This document shows positions 17,638-27,438 of a stretch of 64,000 nucleotides of DNA, in pieces. The translations under genes were made by a program, and so were the position numbers. The notes under the pieces were generated by a model, which was given only the letters and a program-made list of their open reading frames with translations, searched no databases and was not told the DNA's origin. Every line of letters begins with the position of its first letter. Positions within the stretch are counted from its first letter, which is position 1. Source of the DNA: JBDRLU01 sp043812795 (GTDB lineage: Bacteria > Chloroflexota > Dehalococcoidia > Dehalococcoidales > UBA2162); contig JBDRLU010000012.1 in assembly GCA_043812795.1 (NCBI GenBank), positions 122,222-186,221 of the forward strand, in the 5' to 3' direction.

Positions 17638-20115
17638 ATGGGAACGGATGCCAGCGAGAAGATAGTCTATAGTAGCTGCTATACATCTGGATGTGGGTTT
17701 CCCCCCTCTTCTTGTTTGTTGAAAGTCCATGTGAGAGATGGTATTATCCGGGGCATTGAGCCGGCTGACCCGACCAATCACGGTATGCCCAGGGAAGACA
17801 TCGGCGAGGACGCCATACGCAAGGAGATGATTCAGGCCCGTCCCTGCTCAAGGGGCTACCTCTGGCCGAAGACTATCTACCATCCCGACCGGGCAAAATA
17901 CCCCATGAAAAGTATCGGCCAGCGGGGCGAACGCAAGTTCGTCCGGATTTCATGGGACGAGGCCCTTGATACCGTCGCGGCGAAAATCAAAGAGACGGCA
18001 CAGAAGTACGGGCCATATAGTATATTGGGTGACTTCCCCGTAATGCCCTGGCTGAGTCCCGGCAGCTTTCTTACATGGGGAATCTCATCAACGTCCGGTT
18101 ATATTATGCCCGACCTCGTTACCATGGGTTTCTGTCAGGGACATACCGGGGTGAGGGACAACGAAATCCAGGAGTATTCCGATGTCCTCAATACCAAGCT
18201 GGTACTGCGGTTCGGGGCCAATCCAGCGGTAACCGAGCAAGGAGCAGCCTACTGGCTTATGCGGGCCAAAGAAAGGGGTATTCCTATCATCTTCGTTGAC
18301 CCCACCTATACTGTATCGGCTGAGGTTTTTGCTGACCAGTGGATACCCATCCGGCCAGGTACCGACCTGGCGATGTTGCTGGCGATGGCGAACGTCCTCT
18401 ATAAGGAAAATCTTTATGATAAGGAATACGTTAAGAAGTTCGTCGAGCCGGTGGGTTTCCAGAAATGGTGTGAATACGTTCTCGGCCAGACGGCAGGGAC
18501 GGACGGGAAAATAGACCGGACGCCGGAATGGGCGGAGACAATATGCGGCGTGCCGGCCCAAACAATCCGCGAATTGGCCCGACTTTATGCCCGAAGCAAG
18601 CCCTGTTTCTTTACCCTTCATCGCTCGGCAACGCGTCAGACCTACGGCGATAACGCCGGCAGGGCCTCAATCTACTTGCAGGCGATGACCGGGAATCTGG
18701 GTGTATCCGGCGGTGGGCCGGGCTGTGATGTCATCTATGGCGGCCATGCCCAGATACCAATCCCAACCATCGACTGGAAGAGTACCAGCCCACCTTTCCC
18801 TTCGCAAATCATCCTCTGGAAAAGAGCCTGGATGGATGCCATCCTTCTTCGAGAAAAACTGGAGAAGGGTGAGATAGACGAAGACCGCTATCGCCGGACC
18901 TGTGGCATCGCGCCGGACTGGCCGTTACCTAACATCAAAATGGCCTGGCTGCAAAGTCAAATTAGCCATAAGTATGTCTCTGCCATCTGGTACCGGAGTG
19001 GCCGGGTATCTCTCGGCAACCAGGATATGAACAAGGTGTTCCGGGCCTTAAAGAAACTCGATTTCGTCGTCGGCGCAACCTATTTCATGACCAATTTCAC
19101 CGCTCTTTTCGCCGATATTATTCTGCCGGTGGCCGACCCATTCTTCGAAGATGCCCGGGGCTACATCGGCCGGGCCGGTGTTTCCAATCTCTTCCTTTGT
19201 GGCTTCAAGGCTGTCGAACCACCGGGTGAAGCCCGGCCGATGGAATGGATAATGGTGCAACTGGCCAAAAAGTTCGGGGTGGCCGAGCAGTACAGCCCAC
19301 GGCTGGCCGATGTTGTTGACGATTATCCTGAAGGCTATGACCGCAGGATTGAGGAATTGCTCAAGGAAGCTTACGAGACCTGGGCACAGCGAAAGGAGAT
19401 TACCTCGAGAAACCCACCCACGTGGGCCGAGTTCAGGAAAACGCCGATTTACCGTGTGCCGTATGAAGGCCCACCCCACGTTGCTTTCGGAGACCATATC
19501 AATAAAGGAAAGCCCTTTGATACGCCTTCCGGTAAAATCGAGTTCTACTCTGATTTTCTGGCTGACCCGGAAATGTCCCGCAAGTCCTACTTTCTGCCGC
19601 AAAGAAAGCTGGATAACCGTATCTGTCTTGGCGGCAGCGTGCCGCCGGTGATTCCTCCTATGGCCGAATGGATGCTTCCCTGGGACTCGTCTCTTGCTCC
19701 GAAAGCCAACAAGTACCCGTTAATGATGTTGACCTCACATTCTTTCCATCGCCAGCACACTTCTCAGGATAATAACCCGTGGAACCGCGATGAGATGAGG
19801 CATTCTCTACACATTAATGTGGCTGATGCTACGACGCGGGGAATTAAGGACGGAGATAATATCCGCGTCTATAATGATACCGGCGAGGTCAATATGGTGG
19901 CTTACGTGACTTCACGGATTACGCCGGGCGTGGTTATTATCCGTCACGGGGCTTGGCCTGAATTAAGCCAGCAAAAGACAGACCTCATGCCCGAAGGCGT
20001 CGACCGGCGCGGCAATGATAACTTCCTGACTTCATCGGAATACTATCCGTGGGTGGTGGGTACGCTGCATTGCAACAATCTTGTCCAGGTGGAAAAGCTT
20101 GGAGGTGGTGGATAA
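17638..20115 (+). CDS. Molybdopterin oxidoreductase large subunit (DMSO reductase superfamily)
   Basis: 825 residues binding bis-MGD. FVRISWDEALDTVAAKI, LRFGANPAVTEQGA, ADQWIPIRPGTDLAMLLAM and the C-terminal molydopterin dinucleotide domain (PLMMLTSHSFHRQHTS) are typical. The N-terminal Cys set is unusual: C14-x4-C19-x6-C26 and C70 (CSRGY), instead of C-x2-C-x3-C with a shorter gap to the fourth Cys. No twin-arginine signal, so probably cytoplasmic. ATG at 17638 follows GGGGAGGC. It overlaps its Fe-S partner by one base (TAATG). No membrane anchor gene follows. With UbiD divergent, a hydroxylase or reductase in ring or unsaturated-acid metabolism is possible; the substrate is unknown. Confidence 0.88.
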   Translation: MGTDASEKIVYSSCYTSGCGFPPSSCLLKVHVRDGIIRGIEPADPTNHGMPREDIGEDAIRKEMIQARPCSRGYLWPKTIYHPDRAKYPMKSIGQRGERKFVRISWDEALDTVAAKIKETAQKYGPYSILGDFPVMPWLSPGSFLTWGISSTSGYIMPDLVTMGFCQGHTGVRDNEIQEYSDVLNTKLVLRFGANPAVTEQGAAYWLMRAKERGIPIIFVDPTYTVSAEVFADQWIPIRPGTDLAMLLAMANVLYKENLYDKEYVKKFVEPVGFQKWCEYVLGQTAGTDGKIDRTPEWAETICGVPAQTIRELARLYARSKPCFFTLHRSATRQTYGDNAGRASIYLQAMTGNLGVSGGGPGCDVIYGGHAQIPIPTIDWKSTSPPFPSQIILWKRAWMDAILLREKLEKGEIDEDRYRRTCGIAPDWPLPNIKMAWLQSQISHKYVSAIWYRSGRVSLGNQDMNKVFRALKKLDFVVGATYFMTNFTALFADIILPVADPFFEDARGYIGRAGVSNLFLCGFKAVEPPGEARPMEWIMVQLAKKFGVAEQYSPRLADVVDDYPEGYDRRIEELLKEAYETWAQRKEITSRNPPTWAEFRKTPIYRVPYEGPPHVAFGDHINKGKPFDTPSGKIEFYSDFLADPEMSRKSYFLPQRKLDNRICLGGSVPPVIPPMAEWMLPWDSSLAPKANKYPLMMLTSHSFHRQHTSQDNNPWNRDEMRHSLHINVADATTRGIKDGDNIRVYNDTGEVNMVAYVTSRITPGVVIIRHGAWPELSQQKTDLMPEGVDRRGNDNFLTSSEYYPWVVGTLHCNNLVQVEKLGGGG

Positions 20116-20864
20116 TGGCTCAGTACGGTTTTTTCTTTGACCAGAGCCGCTGCACCGACTGCCGTGCTTGTGTGCTATCCTGCCGTAACTGGTACGATAT
20201 ATCGCCCGGTCCGGTGAAATGGGCCCGTATGTTCCAGTGGGAGAAGGGCGTCTATCCGAACCTGCGCCTGCATTTCCTGTTCGCTCCCTGCTATCACTGC
20301 GAGAATCCCGTCTGCGTGCGCGCTTGCCGCCATAACGCTATTCATAAAGAGGAAAAGTATGGCGCCGTCTTGGTCGATGCGGCAAAGTGTCACGGTGACC
20401 GCAATTGCTGGAAGGCCTGCCCGTATGGAGTGCCTCAATTTGAAAGCGACGAGCCGGGAGTTAAGATGTCGAAATGTACCATGTGTATCGAACGTCTTGA
20501 GCAGAAACAGTTGCCGGTATGCGTTCAGTCCTGCCCGATGCGGGCTCTGGATTTTGGCCCGCTGGAGGAGATGACTAAAAAATACGGAAGTGCAAGAATT
20601 CTCGAAGACTTACCGAAGGAAACAATTACCCGACCGTCTATTGTTTTTAAATCACATGTGGCCAAGAAGAAGCTGGTGAACTACGATGAGGATAAGGGCC
20701 TTGACCTCTTGCAGAACCGGTCGGTGTTTACGGAGCTACCGCCGTCTTTCCGCTCCAAGGAGAATGTCACTCATGTACCTCCCGGCCTGGTAGGGAGAAG
20801 CAAGTTGGTGTTCAAGCCCAAGTCGGCGGCTGAGGCCATCAGAACGACCCAGCATGATGAGTAG
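20115..20864 (+). CDS. DmsB/NrfC-like 4Fe-4S electron-transfer subunit
   Basis: 249 residues starting at the ATG that overlaps the preceding TAA. The start is preferred over the longer open frame because GGAGGTGGTGG precedes it and MAQYGFFFDQSRC is the family N-terminus. Four Cys clusters fit four 4Fe-4S centres: CTDCRACVLSC, CYHCENPVCVRAC, CHGDRNCWKAC and CTMCIERLEQKQLPVCVQSC. It passes electrons to or from the molybdopterin subunit. The last 70 residues are not cluster-binding. The stop is ten bases from the convergent AOR gene. Confidence 0.92.
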   Translation: MAQYGFFFDQSRCTDCRACVLSCRNWYDISPGPVKWARMFQWEKGVYPNLRLHFLFAPCYHCENPVCVRACRHNAIHKEEKYGAVLVDAAKCHGDRNCWKACPYGVPQFESDEPGVKMSKCTMCIERLEQKQLPVCVQSCPMRALDFGPLEEMTKKYGSARILEDLPKETITRPSIVFKSHVAKKKLVNYDEDKGLDLLQNRSVFTELPPSFRSKENVTHVPPGLVGRSKLVFKPKSAAEAIRTTQHDE

Positions 20865-20873
20865 CCGTCTGGA

Positions 20874-22706
20874 TTAAAGCAAGCCCAGCTCACTTAGCTT
20901 TTGGTGGGTTGGTGACCCGTCTTCATTCCATCCCCTGAGAGCATAGTATTCTTGCAGGTGTTCATCAAGGGCAAGCGGCACGCTCTGCTCATCATCGCGG
21001 AGGTCCGGTAACTTCTCCAAAAGCCTGGGGGGTAGAGTATCGTCTTTTCTCGTAAGCCCATGGCGGAAATTGATGAGCCGCTTCAAGTTAAAGATGCGTT
21101 CGCCGGCCTGGATGAATTCATCATGTCCCATATTCCAGCCGGTGATGCAGTTCAGCCAGCCGAGGAAATGGGCGATGCGTACTCCGTATGATTGGTAAGC
21201 AAACTGGCAAACTGACAGTGAGTTAATCAAGCATATCCGGTCCTGTATCTTCTTGGCGATATCAGCCTTATTTTCCCAGCCGGGTCGGCTTACCCCTTGT
21301 GGGTAACCCAGCTCGACCAAGTCTACGCCGTACTTCTCACCGGGACGGCCCCTTTCGACGATATGTCCCGGGGACTCATAGTGGTTCGCCCCTCTATTAC
21401 CAGTGGCATAGCCGAGGGCAAGGCTATTATATATCCGTGGATCATGGTGGGTGGCTTCAAGACCCTTAACGTGTATGGCATATCGGGCTGCCTCTCCGCC
21501 GATTTGCGCGGCGGCTTGTTTAACGCCTTGCCCTAATATCTTGCCGAAGCCCTCGTTCTCACCGATTTGCCGGGCCATCTCAAGCATGGCTTGTGCGTTG
21601 CCCCAGGTCAGGTCGATGCCGCCGGTGTCTTTTTTAGTGATGATGCCTTTCTCAAAAAGCTCCATGGCAAAGGAAAGAGTATAGCCGAAGGATATGGTAT
21701 CGACGCCATAGCGGTTCAGTAGCTCATAACCTTCCTGAAGAGCGTCGAAGTCATCGATGAGGCAGTTACTACCTGCCGGCATTAACATCTCGAGCACTTG
21801 CTGCCTTGTTTCCCTGCCGTCCTTCTCAATCACGTGTGATTCGATGCAACTTGTCGGGCAGAGCCGGCAATAGTAATGCTTCCCGTGCTTAAGAGAATCA
21901 CGGTATTTATTATTGAAGGCATCCCAGCGGCCGATGGACTGGTTTCTGACACCCAGGCAGCCGAGTTTATTGGAGGGAATACCTTCCTTGAATTCGGTAG
22001 GCGACTTCCGAATCTCAGCGAGATGCAGGAGGACTTCTTTGCTGATAGCTTTCAGTCCGGTTTCGTCGATAGCGCCTGGTTTCTTGGTGCCGCGGACAAC
22101 CACGGCTTTGAGGTTTTTCGAGCCCATGACGGCGCCCAGCCCGCACCGGGCGGCCAGCCGCGCCAAACGGCCATCAGCCGCAATTCCCGCCATTTTGACT
22201 AGTCTCTCCCCAGCCCGGCCGATGGTAGCGACGATGGCTTTCTTATCGGTAGCTTCCTGCAATAGGTCGCTGGTCTCAAAAGTATCTTTGCCCCAGAGGT
22301 AGCGGGCGTCTTCGATTCTTACTTCGTGGTTATTGACGTAAACGTAAACGGGCTTTTTCGCCCGACCCGAAACAACGATGCCGGTAAGGCCGGTATTGTT
22401 TAATTCAGCCGGCCAGCTTCCGCCGATGGTGGCCTCTCCCCAGGCGTTATTAGCCGGAGACAGAGCACAGAACACGGCACGGCTGCTCAGCGGGACTTTA
22501 CCTGTTAGCGGGCCGACCATGAACATCAGGCGGTTTTCCGGGGAAAAAGGGTCGGTGGAAGGGGAAGTTTCGTCCCAGAGAATCTTGGCGGCTAAACCGG
22601 CGCCACCGATGTATTTCCGTAACACAGAGCTATCTACTTCGATGATTTCGGACTTTTCGCGGTTGAGGTCTATCTTTAATATGCTGGTATTGTACTCTAT
22701 TGCCAT
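20874..22706 (-). CDS. Aldehyde:ferredoxin oxidoreductase, full length
   Basis: Tungstopterin AOR, 610 residues. I start at ATG 22706 because GAGGTGAC sits just upstream; the GTG at 22712 lies inside that site. The N-terminal domain has YIGGAGLAAKILWDE; the 4Fe-4S ligands are CRLCPTSC plus the late Cys of SVCQFAY; the pterin-contact region includes VKGLEATHHDPR. It interconverts an acid and an aldehyde with ferredoxin. The SDR gene is 36 bases upstream on the same strand, so acid, aldehyde and alcohol/keto steps could be linked (inference). Confidence 0.92.
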   Translation of the reverse strand: MAIEYNTSILKIDLNREKSEIIEVDSSVLRKYIGGAGLAAKILWDETSPSTDPFSPENRLMFMVGPLTGKVPLSSRAVFCALSPANNAWGEATIGGSWPAELNNTGLTGIVVSGRAKKPVYVYVNNHEVRIEDARYLWGKDTFETSDLLQEATDKKAIVATIGRAGERLVKMAGIAADGRLARLAARCGLGAVMGSKNLKAVVVRGTKKPGAIDETGLKAISKEVLLHLAEIRKSPTEFKEGIPSNKLGCLGVRNQSIGRWDAFNNKYRDSLKHGKHYYCRLCPTSCIESHVIEKDGRETRQQVLEMLMPAGSNCLIDDFDALQEGYELLNRYGVDTISFGYTLSFAMELFEKGIITKKDTGGIDLTWGNAQAMLEMARQIGENEGFGKILGQGVKQAAAQIGGEAARYAIHVKGLEATHHDPRIYNSLALGYATGNRGANHYESPGHIVERGRPGEKYGVDLVELGYPQGVSRPGWENKADIAKKIQDRICLINSLSVCQFAYQSYGVRIAHFLGWLNCITGWNMGHDEFIQAGERIFNLKRLINFRHGLTRKDDTLPPRLLEKLPDLRDDEQSVPLALDEHLQEYYALRGWNEDGSPTHQKLSELGLL

Positions 22707-22742
22707 AGTCACCTCGCGATTACCTGAATGAACGTGATATCC

Positions 22743-23483
22743 CTAGGGCGCAGCTATTCCGAATACCGGATTGCCGTATCCGAAGGCATCAATGGCCGTA
22801 GCGGTGATGGCACGGCTTTCATCGGAAGCGAGAAATACGGCAACGGCCGCGATATCTTCCGGCGGCATGACAGTTTTCGGTAGTTCACCGCCATACTTGC
22901 CGCGGAGCATATCGGTAGCTACGCCCCCGGGGCAGATGGCATTCACGTCAATGCCAAACTGTTTTATTTCGGCCGCGAGACACTGGGTAAAATTGATAAT
23001 GGCGGCTTTAGTGGCGCGGTAGTGAGAACGGCCCGGGGCTCCGGAACGCCCGCCGATAGATGATAAGTTGATTATCTTGCCGTATTTTTGGGCCATCATT
23101 TGAGGTAGCACTGCTTTACAACAGAGGAACACTCCCGTGAGGTTGGTCCCGATTACCCAGTTCCATTCATCTAGCGTAGTATCAATTACTTTTTTATAGC
23201 CCAGGTAAACTGCGGCATTATTCACTAAAATATCGATGCGCTGGTATTTCTCTTTAGTCTGTTCAATCATTCTGGCGACGTCTTTCTCGCTGGCGATATC
23301 GGTTTGAATGCTGATGGCGTCGCCTCCGCTTTTAATAATCTGGGCTACTGCCTCATCACAGCGAGCCTTATCCCTGGCGACGACGGCGACTTTGGCTCCT
23401 TCATGAGCGAAAGCCAAAGCAATGGCATTGCCGATACCACGGCTCGCTCCGGTAACAATGGCCACCTTTCCTGCTAATCTCAT
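22743..23483 (-). CDS. Short-chain dehydrogenase/reductase (SDR)
   Basis: Classical SDR of 246 residues. TGASRGIG binds the nucleotide, NNAAV is the structural motif, and the catalytic Ser-Tyr-Lys is in SSIGG...YRATK. VNAICPGGVATDM follows. ATG at 23483 is preceded by AAGGAGCAAATC. Residues after the second beta strand (VVARDK) suggest NADP preference. It lies upstream of AOR on the same strand and divergent from the lipoprotein gene. Possibly a 3-hydroxyacyl or alcohol dehydrogenase; the substrate cannot be read. Confidence 0.9.
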   Translation of the reverse strand: MRLAGKVAIVTGASRGIGNAIALAFAHEGAKVAVVARDKARCDEAVAQIIKSGGDAISIQTDIASEKDVARMIEQTKEKYQRIDILVNNAAVYLGYKKVIDTTLDEWNWVIGTNLTGVFLCCKAVLPQMMAQKYGKIINLSSIGGRSGAPGRSHYRATKAAIINFTQCLAAEIKQFGIDVNAICPGGVATDMLRGKYGGELPKTVMPPEDIAAVAVFLASDESRAITATAIDAFGYGNPVFGIAAP

Positions 23484-23897
23484 GATTTGCTCCTTAGTAA
23501 TTAAAGAAATATTTAACGGCTTTGTTCTTCGGGAAGATAAGGCACGATGCCCCGTGTCATGACTGGATACTTGTAATTAATGTCACTTGTCCTTTCGTTT
23601 CCGCTCCGCTATCCCTGAAACGGCCATGTCACTGTAACACAGTCTTAGTAATGATAATTCGTTAGTATAGCACTGTCAACTTTTAGATTTGACAAAGTTT
23701 GTCAATACAGTATATTATTACGTAAATATGAATTAAGGAATGTAAATGAAGCAGCGTAAAAGGGATGACGCTGTAATAAAGGGGAAATGATTGGGGGCAT
23801 TGAAGTCACGGTAGGTGGGTTCGATGCCCTCTAGTGTTTTTATAGGAGTTATTAAATCGGGTTACTGCCGTTAACGGAAAGAAAGGAGGAGTAAAAG
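23484..23897 (+). promoter_or_regulatory. Gap with promoter and palindromic operator for the lipoprotein gene
   Basis: TTGACA at 23689-23694, a 16-base spacer and TATATT at 23711-23716 form a good promoter. The -35 is the left arm of a perfect 17-base palindrome, TTGACAAAGTTTGTCAA (23689-23705). A third half-site, TGTCAA, lies at 23674-23679. A protein dimer bound there would block the promoter, so repression is likely (inference). GAAAGGAGGAG precedes the start at 23898. Nothing coding is seen in the rest. Confidence 0.65.
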
Positions 23898-25682
<1,785 letters not shown>

Positions 25683-25728
25683 AGCCAAATAGGCTCTCAT
25701 TACGAAAAGAGGCGAAAGCTTTGGACGG

Positions 25729-25772
25729 AAAGGATATGGCCTGTACGGAAGTCCCGGCAGGCCATATCCTTT
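25729..25772 (+). terminator. Strong hairpin between lipoprotein and mutase genes
   Basis: Perfect 15-bp stem, AAAGGATATGGCCTG with CAGGCCATATCCTTT, and a 14-base loop. Only three Ts close it, so it may be an attenuating or 3'-end-protecting element rather than a full terminator. Its right arm ends about 16 bases before the ATG at 25789, next to the mutase ribosome-binding site. Confidence 0.6.
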
Positions 25773-25788
25773 AAGAGGATGGTGAATA

Positions 25789-27387
25789 ATGGAGAGGAAA
25801 ACAATGGTAGCTGACGGGACAAAGAGCCGGTCGGGCATACCGGTAAAGCCAGTTTATACACCGGACGACCTAAACGGATGGGACTATAAAGAGAAGCTGG
25901 GTGAAGTTGGCAAGTATCCTTTTACGCGCGGTATGCCGATTAGTAGTAACTGGGAAAACTATGCTGGGGCGGGACACGGTACAGGCTACGGCACCCCAGA
26001 AAGTAGTAACAAATGGCTAAAGTTTATGATGAGCGAGGGGGTTACTCCGCTAAATATTAGTTACCCGGACCTGCCGACCCAGATTGGCTACGACAGCGAC
26101 AGCCCGATGGCTCGGGGGGAAGTGGGTAAAGTCGGGGTGAGTATTAATTCTCTAGCTGATGAGGAGACCATCTACGATGGTATCCCGACGGATAAGATAA
26201 TGACTGGTCATCAGTCCAATGCTATCGCGCCGATAGTCATGGCTTGGGGAATAAGCTTGCTAGAGAAGCGGGGGGTACCACGTAAAGATGTCCGGATGAG
26301 GTTACAGAACGAATGCCTTAAGGAGTTTGTTTGTCGGGGAACACAAATTTTCCCCCTCCGACAACAGGTCAAATTCAATAATGATGTCATCGAGTATTGC
26401 GTCAGAAACGGGATGAAGAACGTCCATCCCCTGGGGATCTGTGGTTCCCACTTTCGCCAGGCGGGTGGCACTGCTCAACAGGAAATGGCTTTCGCCCTGG
26501 CTGACGCAGTGGCCTATTGGGAGGAACTTATTGGCCGGGGACTGAAAGTAGACGACTTTGCTCCCTATGTTAGCGGTACCTTTCTCGGTGCCGGCATGGA
26601 CCTCTTTGAGGAAATAGCTAAAATGAGAGCTTACCGCCGAATGTGGGCAAGGATAATGAGAGAGAGATTTGGCTCGAAGACTCCGCCGGCAGTTACATCT
26701 CGCGGTAATGGCCGTGACTTCACTGCCCAGCAGCCCCTGAACAATATTATCCGGGGCACCATTGAGTTACTGGCTGCCTGGTTGGGTGGCTGCCCGGGCT
26801 GTGAAACGTCCTGTTACGACGAAGCATTGGGTCTGCCTACTGAGGAATCGTTCAGGTTGGCGGCCAGAACACGCCAAATCATCACGTTCGAAAGTGGGGT
26901 TTTGAATACAGCTGACCCATTAGCTGGCTCGTATTACGTCGAATCGTTTACCGACAAACTGGAAGAAGAAGCGCAGGAGCTCTTTGATAAGGTCCAGGAT
27001 ATGGGTGGCGCCCTACCTGCTATCGAGCAGGGTTTCTATCAGAGCGAAATTGCTCGGGAATCGTATGAAAAAGTGAGATTACGGGAGAATGGAGAAAGGG
27101 TATTAGTTGGGGTTAATAAATATGTCACCGACGAACCCCTCAACATCAACCTTAGAAAGATAGATGCTTCAGAAGAGCGCTGGCAGGTAGCTAAGGTCAA
27201 GAAGTTGAGGAAAGAAAGAGACAATATTGCCGTGAAAGCCGCATTGAAACAGCTGAAAGAGGCTGCTCAGAGCGGAGTCAACATGGTGCCGGTTTTGATT
27301 GACGTAGTCAAGACTTATGCCACTGTCGGTGAGATGTGCGATGTCCTTCGGAATGTTTGGGGTGAATGGAAGTCAAGAGGACTATAA
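25789..27387 (+). CDS. Divergent methylmalonyl-CoA mutase-like large subunit, copy 1
   Basis: 532 residues of the B12 mutase catalytic fold without a cobalamin domain. Conserved: LPTQIGYDSDSPMARGEVGK, QNECLKE, GSHFRQAGG (His244 equivalent), TAQQPLNNIIRGT and CYDEALGLPTEES. Not conserved: the W-T-x-R-Q-Y-A-G-F loop is replaced by a Gly-rich segment (AGAGHGTGYGTPES), putting Gly where Arg87 and Tyr89 should be, and Arg207 aligns with Lys (VKFNNDVIEYC). It therefore should not be a normal methylmalonyl-CoA mutase. ATG 25804 with GGAGAGG upstream is an equally good start. Very similar to copy 2, 51 bases downstream. Substrate unknown. Confidence 0.82.
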   Translation: MERKTMVADGTKSRSGIPVKPVYTPDDLNGWDYKEKLGEVGKYPFTRGMPISSNWENYAGAGHGTGYGTPESSNKWLKFMMSEGVTPLNISYPDLPTQIGYDSDSPMARGEVGKVGVSINSLADEETIYDGIPTDKIMTGHQSNAIAPIVMAWGISLLEKRGVPRKDVRMRLQNECLKEFVCRGTQIFPLRQQVKFNNDVIEYCVRNGMKNVHPLGICGSHFRQAGGTAQQEMAFALADAVAYWEELIGRGLKVDDFAPYVSGTFLGAGMDLFEEIAKMRAYRRMWARIMRERFGSKTPPAVTSRGNGRDFTAQQPLNNIIRGTIELLAAWLGGCPGCETSCYDEALGLPTEESFRLAARTRQIITFESGVLNTADPLAGSYYVESFTDKLEEEAQELFDKVQDMGGALPAIEQGFYQSEIARESYEKVRLRENGERVLVGVNKYVTDEPLNINLRKIDASEERWQVAKVKKLRKERDNIAVKAALKQLKEAAQSGVNMVPVLIDVVKTYATVGEMCDVLRNVWGEWKSRGL

Positions 27388-27438
27388 TTAAGTTAAGCAA
27401 ATTGAAACAATTACTTGTTTTAACTGGGGGTGATTACG

